A stretch of 64,000 nt of DNA from an uncultured Tropicimonas sp. GTDB taxonomy: Bacteria > Pseudomonadota > Alphaproteobacteria > Rhodobacterales > Rhodobacteraceae. Positions 7,484 through 16,783 of this stretch are shown here, one piece after another. The DNA is taken from the NCBI GenBank assembly GCA_947495685.1, contig CANLZY010000007.1:1-64000 (forward strand), read 5' to 3'. Each line of letters begins with the position of its first letter. The stretch's first letter is position 1. A program made the translations under genes and the position numbers. Below the pieces are notes generated by a model. It was not told the origin of the DNA and searched no databases. It was given only the letters and a program-made list of their open reading frames with translations.

Positions 7484-8905
7484 TCAGCCGCGCCAACGGC
7501 GAAAGCCGAACGCCATGAAATCTCGATTGTAGACGGCACGGACCGCTGCCTCGATTTCTTCGTCATAGATGGATGCCAAACCGGTCGGTGCGCAGATGGC
7601 CGCGTCCGGAACTGCTGGCATCTGCCGCCGCGCAATCTGCTGGCTCAGCTGTGCAAGGCCGAGGCCCAGTTGATCCGTACGAATAACCATGTCGGGGGTC
7701 AGGACATCGGACAGACCGGCCAACAACCCCATCTGTGACGCCCAGGCCGGATCTGTGCGCAATTGGGTCTGCCCGGCCAGATTCTCTTTGACGAACCGCA
7801 GGAAGGCCAGGAAGGCCACCTTGCGACCATCGGCTTCAAGCGCGGCCCCATCGTCAGGAAAGGGTGCGCCAAAATCATCCCGCAGGGCGCGCCGAATTCG
7901 CGCAAAGCTTCCCGGCCCGGTATCAAGGATGTAGCGTTCGAACACCGCATAGCTGCGCGCCACCGGATGACTGACAACCGTGAAGCTGCGCGCATCCTTG
8001 TTCTGGTTCTTCCATTGGCGCAGCGTCTTTCGGGTGAAATCGCGCCGCAGGGCATCGGGCTTTGCTCCATCCAGCCCGGCCAACCAGACCGAAAGGGCTT
8101 CGGTGGGCCCGCCCTTGATCGGCATGAACAGAAGCGGTGCTTCCAGCGCTGCAACGAAGGTTGGAACAGCAACCTCGTGCCGTGCTTCGGCGGGGACACC
8201 CTGGGTCATGCCTTGCAAGTTCATCCTGGCCAACGCGGCCTGCATGTCCGCATGGTTTTCGACCTTGTCGCTCAACGGTGCGGGGTTTTGGCGTTTCAAT
8301 CGGGTCGATACCGCCTGCAACTGATGGTCGTGCCCAAGGAACCGCGCAAGACCGTTCAGGATCTCGACGTCGCCGACCTGATCATAGGATATCTGGAAGG
8401 CGGCTTGCCCGGTGACCTGAAGCTCTCTTTGAAGGTAGGCCTGAAACGCCTGCAACTTTTGTAGGTGGGCCTCGAACTCTGTTGCATCGAACCGGACGCG
8501 GGCGGACTTCCGATGCTTTTCGTCGGTCAGCCGCCATTGCCCGGTCACAGCGGCGATCTTGCGCGAGACGTAGGCCTCCAGCGGATTTCGCGTCAGGATG
8601 ATCTTTGCGAACCGGGGATCGGGCACCACAGCGTCCAGTATCCGCCGATCATGGTCATGAAAAAATCGAAATCCGCCCAGACCCTGTGTGCCTGTCCGAA
8701 TCTGATCCAGCAACGCCAATGGGTCTGAATCGCGCGCGGCACGGTCCATGCCGAACAGGTCGGGCCAGTTGTGTTGCCCGACAAAACCCGGATTGAATGC
8801 TTCACCATGGCACTGCAAACCCGGAAACAGGTTGATGTTTTCCTCTAGGTAATTCGAGCCGGTCCGCATTTCTGCAAACAGGATAAAGCCATCGAACCGC
8901 GTCAT
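7484..8905 (-). CDS. Two-domain sulfotransferase
   Basis: A 473-residue cytoplasmic protein. The N-terminal half is a NodH/Stf0-like sulfotransferase: FAEMRTGSNYLEENI (about 11-25) is the 5'-phosphosulfate loop and KIILTRNPLEAYVSRKI (about 101-117) the 3'-phosphate site for PAPS. The second half repeats the plan in weaker form (LLFMPIKGGPTEALSVWL, then FTVVSHPVARSYAVFERYIL), like carbohydrate sulfotransferases. It probably transfers sulfate to a surface glycan made by the neighbouring glycosyltransferases. It follows the GT14 gene by 3 bases. Which domain is active cannot be told from sequence alone. Confidence 0.75.
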   Translation of the reverse strand: MTRFDGFILFAEMRTGSNYLEENINLFPGLQCHGEAFNPGFVGQHNWPDLFGMDRAARDSDPLALLDQIRTGTQGLGGFRFFHDHDRRILDAVVPDPRFAKIILTRNPLEAYVSRKIAAVTGQWRLTDEKHRKSARVRFDATEFEAHLQKLQAFQAYLQRELQVTGQAAFQISYDQVGDVEILNGLARFLGHDHQLQAVSTRLKRQNPAPLSDKVENHADMQAALARMNLQGMTQGVPAEARHEVAVPTFVAALEAPLLFMPIKGGPTEALSVWLAGLDGAKPDALRRDFTRKTLRQWKNQNKDARSFTVVSHPVARSYAVFERYILDTGPGSFARIRRALRDDFGAPFPDDGAALEADGRKVAFLAFLRFVKENLAGQTQLRTDPAWASQMGLLAGLSDVLTPDMVIRTDQLGLGLAQLSQQIARRQMPAVPDAAICAPTGLASIYDEEIEAAVRAVYNRDFMAFGFRRWRG

Positions 8906-8908
8906 ATG

Positions 8909-10609
8909 TCACTTCACCAGGTAGGGCCGTTTCTGGACCATGTTCATGGGCGTCGCCCCCGTTCCGGTCGGAAAGTCACCGGCCATGTGGAGGTTCATAC
9001 CCTCGTTCTTGAGCTGTTGCAGGAATTGTCCGAAGCCCGACAGGTCCGTCAGGCGCGGGGCCTCGGTCAGCCGCCGGGTGGGGCCGAGGCTGATTTCGTT
9101 CAGGATCTCTTGCGTGTTGTCCATCGGCGACTCGATGAATTCGGCCAAGGTCCAGATCCGAATGCGTGCCTTTGCCCAGTGTGCCCTGAGGATGGCGACG
9201 TGGGCTTGCTCGATGCGTTGCAGCCGCGCGGCCTCTTTTCGGATCACTTCCGAGGTGATGTTTGTGCGGTACAAGCCGATTGCCCAGGCACCGGTGATCA
9301 CCGAAATCTGTGCATTGGGATCGCCGACCATGAAATCGGTCGGATATTGATTGTCCTGGGGTCCGAACATGAAACACTGTCTTTCGCCACGCGTGGACCA
9401 GACGAGGTTGGTCAGGAAACCGCAGGGATTGTAATCCCGCAGCTTGGCGCTGTCGGAGAGGCATCCGTTGTATACGGGTTCCCGACCCGCGAATTCGGCG
9501 CGATCGGGCCCATAGAGGTGCCCATGGACTCGGCAGCCGGTGGCCTTGTTCAACCAGGTCTCGAACCCTTCGAACAGGTCGGAGAATCCCTCGAACACCG
9601 AATAGGGGCCAGTGGAACGCCCGTTGTCACGGTCGTTCAGAGGAAACCGGCTCTGCATGTAGAGGCCTGAACGGCCACGCACCCGAATGTCCGCCGCGCT
9701 GGCAAACAGGCGGTCGATCTTGCCCGGGTTCGGCTCTGCATTCTTGGTGACCTTGGGATCATTCGACAGAAAACTGGAATAGAGCTTGTCCGCCCGTGGC
9801 CAGATCTTGCGGGCCACAAAGCAATCGGATCGTCGTAGCAACTGTAGATGATCGTCGTAAAAGGTGTGCGGCTTGCCCTGGTGGTCGAACTTGGAAAGCG
9901 TCAGGGACCGGCTTTCGATGCGCTTGGCGTGCAACCGAACAAGGCTCTGGAAATAGCTCTCGTCGGGGATCCAGACACGTTTGAAAAACCGGTCATATTC
10001 CGCGCGCCGGTCGTCCTTGAGGATCGCCGTCAGCGTGCGGCGGGTCAGGCACCACCACTGCGATCCCAGATGCGGCACCATCCCGTCGGGAAGGCGGCGG
10101 GTCAGGCCGAGACGCCGCTGGAGGTCGACGAACCGGTCGAACAGCAGGCGATGCCGCTTGAACGAAAACGGGAACCGGAGGGAAAACCGTTCGTGATCGA
10201 AGCCGCCCTTGGACCAGGCGACATCCTCGATCGTCACCGACTCGATGAAATCCGTGCGGGGACGTTCTGCCAAATAGGCCGCCAGTTCCGGGACAGGTCG
10301 CAACGGCAGGCAGGAACCCGACGCAAGGTAGACGTGACCGACCTTGGGGAATGCGTCCAGCATCAACTCTGCTGCGTCAATCGTCGCACCGACGATGCCC
10401 CAAGTGCCCCATTCGCAACGTCGACGTGCCTGGCTGAACCGGACATTGTCCAGATCGGCCAGCGAGGCGCAGAAATCGCTGAACGCGTCATCCTCGACCG
10501 TTCGGTCGGCGTGGATCACAACCGGACACCCGCTCGTCGCCCAATGGCGGGCCACCTGCGCGGCCCTGTCGAGCGCGGTATGGACCAACATGATAAACCC
10601 GACGCTCAT
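8909..10609 (-). CDS. GT14 (core-2/I-branching type) glycosyltransferase with extra C-terminal domain
   Basis: A 566-residue protein. The N-terminal 270 residues resemble beta-1,6-N-acetylglucosaminyltransferases: a start MSVGFIMLVHTALDRAAQVA, then YLASGSCLPLRP and the GSQWWCLTRRTL stretch of the GT14 fold. The remaining roughly 290 residues form a domain I cannot name. It is rich in aromatic residues and carries motifs such as GPQDNQYPTDFMVGDPNAQ. The start at 10609 overlaps the upstream glycosyltransferase by 4 bases. An upstream in-frame extension overlaps that gene further and was not chosen. Substrate unknown; probably a surface polysaccharide. Confidence 0.75.
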   Translation of the reverse strand: MSVGFIMLVHTALDRAAQVARHWATSGCPVVIHADRTVEDDAFSDFCASLADLDNVRFSQARRRCEWGTWGIVGATIDAAELMLDAFPKVGHVYLASGSCLPLRPVPELAAYLAERPRTDFIESVTIEDVAWSKGGFDHERFSLRFPFSFKRHRLLFDRFVDLQRRLGLTRRLPDGMVPHLGSQWWCLTRRTLTAILKDDRRAEYDRFFKRVWIPDESYFQSLVRLHAKRIESRSLTLSKFDHQGKPHTFYDDHLQLLRRSDCFVARKIWPRADKLYSSFLSNDPKVTKNAEPNPGKIDRLFASAADIRVRGRSGLYMQSRFPLNDRDNGRSTGPYSVFEGFSDLFEGFETWLNKATGCRVHGHLYGPDRAEFAGREPVYNGCLSDSAKLRDYNPCGFLTNLVWSTRGERQCFMFGPQDNQYPTDFMVGDPNAQISVITGAWAIGLYRTNITSEVIRKEAARLQRIEQAHVAILRAHWAKARIRIWTLAEFIESPMDNTQEILNEISLGPTRRLTEAPRLTDLSGFGQFLQQLKNEGMNLHMAGDFPTGTGATPMNMVQKRPYLVK

Positions 10610-11628
10610 GCCCAGTTTCCCTTGGACATCAGTCCGAGAATCTCCAGTTGGCGCCAGTTGATGTATTTTTCGGACCACTTGGTCCACAGGACCGTCCGGT
10701 CTTTCAGGTGGTCGTGATAGGCCCGATACTCACGGCTTCCGGCATAGTGCTGCTTGCGCTCCAGTTCTTCCTCTGCCTTGTCGGCCAGCGTGCTCAGGAA
10801 CTTGGCGTGGAGCAACGCGCCAGACGTCATCTCGCCGCCGACAGTGTCGTAAACCTCGTTCAGTCCCCGCGGCAACAGCATGTGGGTCGACTGAAGATAG
10901 ACGTACTCTCGCCGCCACTTCACCAGCGGGATCTTGTTCAGCGACGGCGCCGCGTTGGGCCGTTCGGCAAAGAACGTCCGCGCACGTGGGCCGCCCTGGA
11001 TCCAGAGATTGTGGTACAAGGGGTTGCGGGAAATCATGTAATTCCCGCCATCGAACCAGCTGGCAATTTCCAGCGGATCCTGCCCTTCGGCATAGGTTTC
11101 GACATCCAGAGGCCCCTTGGGATACATGTCTATCAGCATGGCGCTGAAACTGCGCTGACCCGAGGCATCCAGCCAGTCGGTCAGGGCCTGGATCGGGCGG
11201 GTGTCACAGAACGGATAGACAAAGAACTCGTCCGGATCCACGACCAAGGTCCAATGGCCGTGACCAAAGCGCATTTGAAGCCGGTTCAGCCAATCAACCC
11301 CGTAATGTGCCGCCTTGTAGCTGTGATCCGTGCGCCAGAGCGAAACATCCGGCTGCTCCGCCAGATACTCAGCGCTGCCGTCATCGGAGCCGTTGTCGAC
11401 AATCAGAAAATGCCCAACCCCTTTTTCCCGGTAGTAATCGAGGAAGAACGGCAGCCGAATACGCTCGTTCCGAAGGGTCGTGAAGACAAGCAGATCGTCG
11501 GGTGCAATGCGCCCCGTCCTGTCGGCAATCGACGTCAGTTGCCGCCCCTTGCGCATGGCACGCAACCGGTACCGTTTGCGTCGCAGGCGCAAGCGATAAG
11601 TCTCCCGAAGGCTCATGACACGGCCCAT
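10606..11628 (-). CDS. Family 2-type glycosyltransferase (first of two paralogues)
   Basis: A 340-residue protein with a basic N-terminus and a GT-A fold. Visible motifs are VFTTLRNERIRLPFFLDYY, HFLIVDNGSDDGSAEYL and VVDPDEFFVYP, the last supplying the metal-binding acidic cluster. It is clearly paralogous to the gene at 11869-12870: same length, same motif order, and a matching C-terminus (ILGLMSKGNWA against SLGLMSAGEWH). It overlaps the GT14 gene by 4 bases. The start is ATG 11628; an ATG at 11616 is an alternative. Confidence 0.82.
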   Translation of the reverse strand: MGRVMSLRETYRLRLRRKRYRLRAMRKGRQLTSIADRTGRIAPDDLLVFTTLRNERIRLPFFLDYYREKGVGHFLIVDNGSDDGSAEYLAEQPDVSLWRTDHSYKAAHYGVDWLNRLQMRFGHGHWTLVVDPDEFFVYPFCDTRPIQALTDWLDASGQRSFSAMLIDMYPKGPLDVETYAEGQDPLEIASWFDGGNYMISRNPLYHNLWIQGGPRARTFFAERPNAAPSLNKIPLVKWRREYVYLQSTHMLLPRGLNEVYDTVGGEMTSGALLHAKFLSTLADKAEEELERKQHYAGSREYRAYHDHLKDRTVLWTKWSEKYINWRQLEILGLMSKGNWA

Positions 11629-11868
11629 GTTTCAATCTGCCCGATATTCGAGAGGCACTGTTGCGCAACGGCGTTAACAACGCCTTTCTGCCAGCGGCCA
11701 ATCGGCCCGGTCGGAGGAGTTTCGGATAAGCGACGCACGTTTTGCCCAGACCGCCACTGTCAGTGATTTTTTTCAACCATAGGGAAGGCACACGACGCCG
11801 CCAACAAGTCCATTCGACCCGGTCACAATCGCCGAGCCACCGTCGCCGATTGGCATCGAACGACCGGC

Positions 11869-12870
11869 CTAGTGCCACTCTCCGGCAGACATCAACCCGA
11901 GAGACACCAATTGCTCCCACCCCCGGAACAGGCGGCTGTGTTCGTTCCATAGATCAGGGCGCTCAATGATCCTGTCGTAATAGGCATCGAACCGTTCAGG
12001 AGCGCCAAAATGCTGACGGCGGTGTTTCTCCTCGGCGGATTTCTCCACGACAGTCGGCAGAAACTTGGTGTGCAGAAGCGCCCCGCAACAGCGCTTATCG
12101 CCGGGGCCGTCGTAGGCAAGGTTCAACCTCCGCGGAAGAACGGAGTGCGTCGAGTTCATATAGGCGTACCGCCGGTTCCAGCGGACCAGGGGCAGCTTGT
12201 TCAAAGTCGGCGCTTGCCGGGGTGTGTCAGCAAAGAACACCCGATCGCGCACCCCGCCCTGCACCCACAGGTTCCATGCCGGCATCTGACGAACCGCACG
12301 ATACCCGTTGGCGTCAAACCAGGGCAACATCGACAGCGGATCGGCCTCGGGTGGCCACGGGCCGGAACCCAACGGACCCTGCGGATACAACTCGATCATC
12401 AGCGCGCCAAAGGCCTCGACACCACGGGCCTGCAACCATCCGGTCAAGGCCCGCAGGTCACGTGATTTCCAGTGTGGATAGATCAGCAGTTCATCGGCAT
12501 CGACCGTCAGGCACCAACGAGCGTGGCCGTATCGCATCTGCAACCACGTCAACCAATCCAGCCCGAAGCGCGCTCCCTTGTAGCTGGCATCGGTGGACCA
12601 CAGCGATACATCCGGTTGGGCTGCCAACAGCCCGGCCGTGCCGTCGGTGCTGGCATTGTCGACGATCAGGAAGTGAGACACGCCGAGCGCGCGGTAGTGC
12701 GTCAGGAAATGCGGCAACCGCTGGCCTTCGTTGCGCATTGTCGCAAAGCACAGAACCTGGTCGCGTGCGATGGTGGCTGTACGGTCGTTGATCGGAGTCA
12801 GGTCATGCCGGCTCCGGAGCGACCGCCACAGCAAACGACGACGCTTCCAGCGAAATCTCGTGGCAGACAC
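11869..12870 (-). CDS. Family 2-type glycosyltransferase (second paralogue)
   Basis: A 333-residue GT-A protein paralogous to its downstream neighbour. Motifs are CFATMRNEGQRLPHFLTHY, HFLIVDNASTDGTAGLL and TVDADELLIYP. I chose GTG at 12870 because it gives the same length and basic N-terminus as the paralogue; the frame stays open upstream into galE. A 240-base gap separates the two copies. The galE stop lies 56 bases upstream, so it is probably cotranscribed with galU and galE, which supply UDP-sugars. Confidence 0.8.
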   Translation of the reverse strand: MSATRFRWKRRRLLWRSLRSRHDLTPINDRTATIARDQVLCFATMRNEGQRLPHFLTHYRALGVSHFLIVDNASTDGTAGLLAAQPDVSLWSTDASYKGARFGLDWLTWLQMRYGHARWCLTVDADELLIYPHWKSRDLRALTGWLQARGVEAFGALMIELYPQGPLGSGPWPPEADPLSMLPWFDANGYRAVRQMPAWNLWVQGGVRDRVFFADTPRQAPTLNKLPLVRWNRRYAYMNSTHSVLPRRLNLAYDGPGDKRCCGALLHTKFLPTVVEKSAEEKHRRQHFGAPERFDAYYDRIIERPDLWNEHSRLFRGWEQLVSLGLMSAGEWH

Positions 12871-12926
12871 CGCTCGCCCGGAAAGCCCGACAGAACCAAG
12901 GTCCGGCCGTGCCCCGGACGGGCCGG

Positions 12927-13910
12927 TCACTTTTCGTAATGTCCCGACTGATGCCAGCGCCACGCATCCGCGATCATCTGCGGCATGGTCGAGCGATGCG
13001 GCTTCCACCCCAGTTCGTCGATGGCACGGCTGCTGCCGGACACCAGACGCGTGGCGTCGCCCGCGCGACGGGGGCCTTCGTTGTAGGGCACGGCACGGTT
13101 CGTCACCACACCCGCGGAATCCATGACCTCGCGCACCGAGAATCCACTGCCGGTGCCCAGGTTGAAGTCGCGATTGTCCTTGCCGGATTCCAGCCACTTC
13201 AGGCCCAGCACATGCGCCTCGACCAGGTCCATCACGTGAACATAGTCGCGAATGCAGGTGCCGTCGGGCGTGTCATAATCGGTGCCAAAGATCGTCAATG
13301 CGGGGCGACGCCCGTCGATGGCATCCAGAACCAGAGGGATCAGGTGGGTCTCGGGGCGATGAAACTCGCCAACCTCGGCCTCTTCGTCACCACCGGCCAC
13401 ATTGAAGTAACGGAAAATGACGTGCTTCAGGCCGAAGGACTCGCCAAAGTTCGCGAGGATATCCTCGATCGCCCGTTTGGAGGCGCCATAGGCATTGATC
13501 GGCATCTGAAGGCTCTGTTCGTCCAGAACCACGCCGTCCTGATCGCCGTAGGTGGCGCAGGTCGAGGAAAAGATGAACTTCTTGCAGCCCGCCGCAACCG
13601 CGGCCTCGCACAGATTGGCGGCCCCGAGCACATTGGAGCGCCAATACCAGCCCGGCACCTGCATCGACTCGCCCACCTGGCTGAGCGCCGCGAAATGCAT
13701 GATTGCTTCAGGCTTGTGCTTGGCAAAAACCTCGTCGAGCCGGGCGCGGTCCAACAGGTCGCCCTTTTCCAGCGGGCCGAACTTTACCGCGTCTTCCCAG
13801 CCAGTTGAGATGTTGTCGAAGGTGACAGGGGTGTAGCCCTCACGGGCGAGCACCTTACAGGCGTGCGAACCGATATAGCCGGCGCCGCCCGTCACGAGGA
13901 TCTTGGTCAT
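12927..13910 (-). CDS. galE: UDP-glucose 4-epimerase
   Basis: A 327-residue extended short-chain dehydrogenase that interconverts UDP-glucose and UDP-galactose. NAD binds at GGAGYIGSHA near the N-terminus. The catalytic Ser/Thr lies in FSSTCATYGDQD and the YxxxK pair in NAYGASKRAIE. The C-terminal substrate part contains FNLGTGSGFSVREVM and RRAGDATRLV. It follows galU by 15 bases, so the pair provides nucleotide sugars for the glycosyltransferases downstream. Confidence 0.95.
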   Translation of the reverse strand: MTKILVTGGAGYIGSHACKVLAREGYTPVTFDNISTGWEDAVKFGPLEKGDLLDRARLDEVFAKHKPEAIMHFAALSQVGESMQVPGWYWRSNVLGAANLCEAAVAAGCKKFIFSSTCATYGDQDGVVLDEQSLQMPINAYGASKRAIEDILANFGESFGLKHVIFRYFNVAGGDEEAEVGEFHRPETHLIPLVLDAIDGRRPALTIFGTDYDTPDGTCIRDYVHVMDLVEAHVLGLKWLESGKDNRDFNLGTGSGFSVREVMDSAGVVTNRAVPYNEGPRRAGDATRLVSGSSRAIDELGWKPHRSTMPQMIADAWRWHQSGHYEK

Positions 13911-13925
13911 GTCCGAGTCCCGATA

Positions 13926-14819
13926 TTATTGTGCAGCGTTCCTTACCGCCATCAACTCATCGAGGTAATGGGAGAATTCGTCACGCAGATCATTCCGGCC
14001 CAGACCGAAGGCAACGGTGGCCTGAAGAAAGCCTGCCTTGGAACCGCAATCGAACCGTTGGCCGCGGAAGCGGTAGCCATAGACGTCCCGTCCGGCCTGG
14101 ATCTCTTCGGCGATGGCATCGGTCAATTGGATCTCTCCACCGGTTCCCGAGCGCATCTTGTTGAGGTTGCGCATGACCTGCGGCGTCAGGATATACCGCC
14201 CGATGACCGCCAGGTTGGAGGGGGCTTCGTCGGCATTCGGCTTCTCGATCATGCCCTTGACCTTGACCTGATGGCCCAGGTCCTGCTCGACATCCAGAAT
14301 GCCGTAGGCCGAAGCCTTGCTCGGCGGAACTTCCATGGCCGCCACCATACAGCCGCCGGTTTCCTCGTAGGCTTCAACCATCTGCTGAAGACAGCCCTTC
14401 TCGCCCGCGATTACGTCATCAGGCAGGATCACCGCAAAGGGTTCATCGGCAATCAGACGGCGCGCGCACCATACGGCATGGCCAAGGCCCAGCGCACGGT
14501 GCTGGCGGATATAGGCGATTGCGCCGCTTTCCATGTTGGTCTGCTTGAGGGTCTGCAGAAGGTCGTCCTTGCCCTTGCGGCGCAGCGATGCCTCAAGCTC
14601 GGGGGCGGTGTCGAAGTAATCTTCCAGCGCGCTCTTTCCGCGCGACGTTACAAAGATGAATTCCTTGATACCCGCGGCGCGCGCTTCGTCGATCGCGTAC
14701 TGGATCAACGGGCGGTCGACCAGGGTCATCATCTCCTTCGGAACGGCCTTGGTTGCCGGGAGAAATCGAGTTCCCAAGCCTGCTACCGGAAAAACCGCTT
14801 TAATGACCTTACGTCGCAT
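13926..14819 (-). CDS. galU: UTP-glucose-1-phosphate uridylyltransferase
   Basis: A 297-residue enzyme that makes UDP-glucose. The nucleotide-binding signature is AVFPVAGLGTRFLPATKAVP near the start, followed by KEMMTLVDRPLIQY, LPDDVIAG and the C-terminal FDCGSKAGFLQA. The ATG at 14819 follows AAGGACG. It heads the galU-galE-glycosyltransferase run. The 232 bases upstream, before kdsB ends, presumably hold its promoter, but I see no strong -35/-10 pair there. Confidence 0.95.
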   Translation of the reverse strand: MRRKVIKAVFPVAGLGTRFLPATKAVPKEMMTLVDRPLIQYAIDEARAAGIKEFIFVTSRGKSALEDYFDTAPELEASLRRKGKDDLLQTLKQTNMESGAIAYIRQHRALGLGHAVWCARRLIADEPFAVILPDDVIAGEKGCLQQMVEAYEETGGCMVAAMEVPPSKASAYGILDVEQDLGHQVKVKGMIEKPNADEAPSNLAVIGRYILTPQVMRNLNKMRSGTGGEIQLTDAIAEEIQAGRDVYGYRFRGQRFDCGSKAGFLQATVAFGLGRNDLRDEFSHYLDELMAVRNAAQ

Positions 14820-15051
14820 ATACCTACGTCCTTCTTGTAACCGAGGCCCTTTGGAGTGGTACCGTGCGCCTCGCACCGTCCTATTCAACTTTCTAGAAGC
14901 TTACGTGAATCCTAGTGATGTTGAAACAGGAAGTCCCATGCAAAACCGCTGCGGCGCAGCGACACTTGCACTCATTTTTGGTCGATTGGCGAAATATTGC
15001 CACTCGCGGAACGGCACGGAAACAGGATTGTTTCAATGACGGGCACAATCG

Positions 15052-15852
15052 TTAGTCCACGCCCATTTCGGCCATCATGCTTTCCAGACGCGGTACATCT
15101 TGCGGGTTGTTCAATTCCCAGAATTGTCTGCCGCGCGCCTCGACCTCGACGCACATGACGTGCCTACCATTTTCGAGGAAACGCAATTGTTCGAGCCCCT
15201 CAAGCATCTCCAACGGCCCGTGCGACCAGGACGGATAGGCGGCAAGCGCCTCGGCCCGATAGGCATACACGCCGACATGATGGAACACCGGCGTCTCGAC
15301 TTCGGCCGCATAGACCGAGGCGGTATAGGGAACCACCTCCTTGGAGAAATACAGAGCCCGGTGCGCGGAATCAAAGACGGCGGTCGTGCCACCAACCCGT
15401 CCCTCAGCCCTGTCGCCCTTCAGCGTTGCCAATGCCCGGCCGTCGCAACGCAATACCGGCGTTGCGATCTGCGCGTCCGGAGCGGCACGCAGCGCCATCA
15501 CCAGATCCGAGACAAACCACGCCGGTGTCAGCGGCGCGTCACCCTGCAGGTTCACCACGATCTCGTAGCCGCCGCCGATATTGGCGTGCGCCTCGGCACA
15601 GCGTTCGGTTCCGTTGGCGCAGGCCTTGGATGTCATGACCACCTCGGCACCAAAGCTTTCCGCTTCCGCCTCGATCCGCGCATCGTCAGTCGCCACCACC
15701 ACCCGATCCACGCCCTCGACAGCCATCGCGGCATCCCAACTGCGCCGGATCAATGTACGCGCTACCCCGCTGGCGCCGGTCAACGGCACCAGCGGTTTGC
15801 CGGGATAACGATGCGAGGCATAGCGGGCGGGAATGGCGATCAGAACGCTCAT
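15052..15852 (-). CDS. kdsB: CMP-Kdo synthetase (3-deoxy-manno-octulosonate cytidylyltransferase)
   Basis: A 266-residue cytoplasmic enzyme that activates Kdo with CTP for LPS or capsule synthesis. The N-terminal nucleotide loop is AIPARYASHRYPGKPL. VVVATDDARIEAEAESFG and VVNLQGDAPLTP are also typical, though the usual Q-G-D-E-P reads QGDAP here. Its start overlaps cysQ by 4 bases. Functionally it links to kdsD at 3173-4150 and to the surface-glycan block that follows. Confidence 0.93.
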   Translation of the reverse strand: MSVLIAIPARYASHRYPGKPLVPLTGASGVARTLIRRSWDAAMAVEGVDRVVVATDDARIEAEAESFGAEVVMTSKACANGTERCAEAHANIGGGYEIVVNLQGDAPLTPAWFVSDLVMALRAAPDAQIATPVLRCDGRALATLKGDRAEGRVGGTTAVFDSAHRALYFSKEVVPYTASVYAAEVETPVFHHVGVYAYRAEALAAYPSWSHGPLEMLEGLEQLRFLENGRHVMCVEVEARGRQFWELNNPQDVPRLESMMAEMGVD

Positions 15853-16649
15853 GCGGGCGACTTCAGCTCGACACCGGGGGCATAGGCGATGAAGAACGGG
15901 TTCTCGTAGCCGGGCTTTCCGTAAGTGAAGTCCGTGTGGTCGTCGAAACGCACCATCTTGCCGCCGGCCCCCCGCAGAACCGCATCGGCGGCGGCGGTGT
16001 CCCATTCCATCGTGCGGCCAAGGCGCGGATAGAGATCGGCCTCGCCTGCTGCAACAAGACAGAACTTCAACGAAGATCCTGCACTGGTCATGTCCTTGAC
16101 GGCGTATTTCGCGATGTAGTCGTCGGTCGCCTGATCACGGTGCGACTTGGAGGCGACAACCATCAGCGCCGCATTGTCAGGCGTCGTCACCTTGAGAGGC
16201 GCAATCGGTCCGGCCGCGTCCTTGGCAAAATCGCCGGTTTCCTCGACCGTCTGACCTGCGGCATCGGTATAGAACAACCGGTTCTTGGCAGGGGCATAGA
16301 CCACACCGCGAAGCGGAACGCCGCTCTCCACATAGGCAATGTTCACGGTGAACTCGCCGCGCCTCTTCACGAATTCCTTGGTGCCATCCAGCGGATCGAC
16401 GATCAGGAAGTTGGTCGCGCTCTCGGCGTGTGAATCCGCCTGTTCCTCGGTCACGACCAGCACATCCGGGAATGCGGCGGCCAGTCCGGCAGAAATCAGG
16501 GCGTCGGCGGCTTCGTCGGCGGCGGTCACCGGGCTGTCGTCCGATTTGGCACGGACATCGAAGTCGTCGGAGTTGTAGATCTCCATGATCTTGTCACCAG
16601 CCTCCAGAGCCAAACGCCGGATAACTGTTGTCAGACGGTCATAGTCCAT
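15849..16649 (-). CDS. cysQ: 3'(2'),5'-bisphosphate nucleotidase (PAP phosphatase)
   Basis: A 266-residue magnesium- and lithium-sensitive phosphatase of the inositol monophosphatase family that hydrolyses PAP to AMP. Metal ligands lie in VVTEEQ, IVDPLDGTKEFV (the D-P-L-D-G-T core) and MEWDTAAADAVL. ATG 16649 is preferred over GTG 16655, which would sit only one base after AAGGAGA. PAP is the by-product of PAPS-dependent sulfotransferases, one of which lies at 7484-8905, so the enzyme may relieve product inhibition there (inference). Confidence 0.93.
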   Translation of the reverse strand: MDYDRLTTVIRRLALEAGDKIMEIYNSDDFDVRAKSDDSPVTAADEAADALISAGLAAAFPDVLVVTEEQADSHAESATNFLIVDPLDGTKEFVKRRGEFTVNIAYVESGVPLRGVVYAPAKNRLFYTDAAGQTVEETGDFAKDAAGPIAPLKVTTPDNAALMVVASKSHRDQATDDYIAKYAVKDMTSAGSSLKFCLVAAGEADLYPRLGRTMEWDTAAADAVLRGAGGKMVRFDDHTDFTYGKPGYENPFFIAYAPGVELKSPA

Positions 16650-16783
16650 GCTCACTCTCCTTGCAGAACGCGAATTAATTGAAAATAGAGGTCCGGCCCC
16701 TTATCGTTGGGCGTCAAGGGAACAGCAAGATTTCCCTGCAAAAAAGACACGAGACCCGGCGCAACAGCGGCAATTCACCCCAC

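Noticed and set aside
14820-15051. Possible small RNA between kdsB and galU
   Set aside because: A short CGCTGC/GCAGCG hairpin is present, but no promoter or T tract frames it convincingly.
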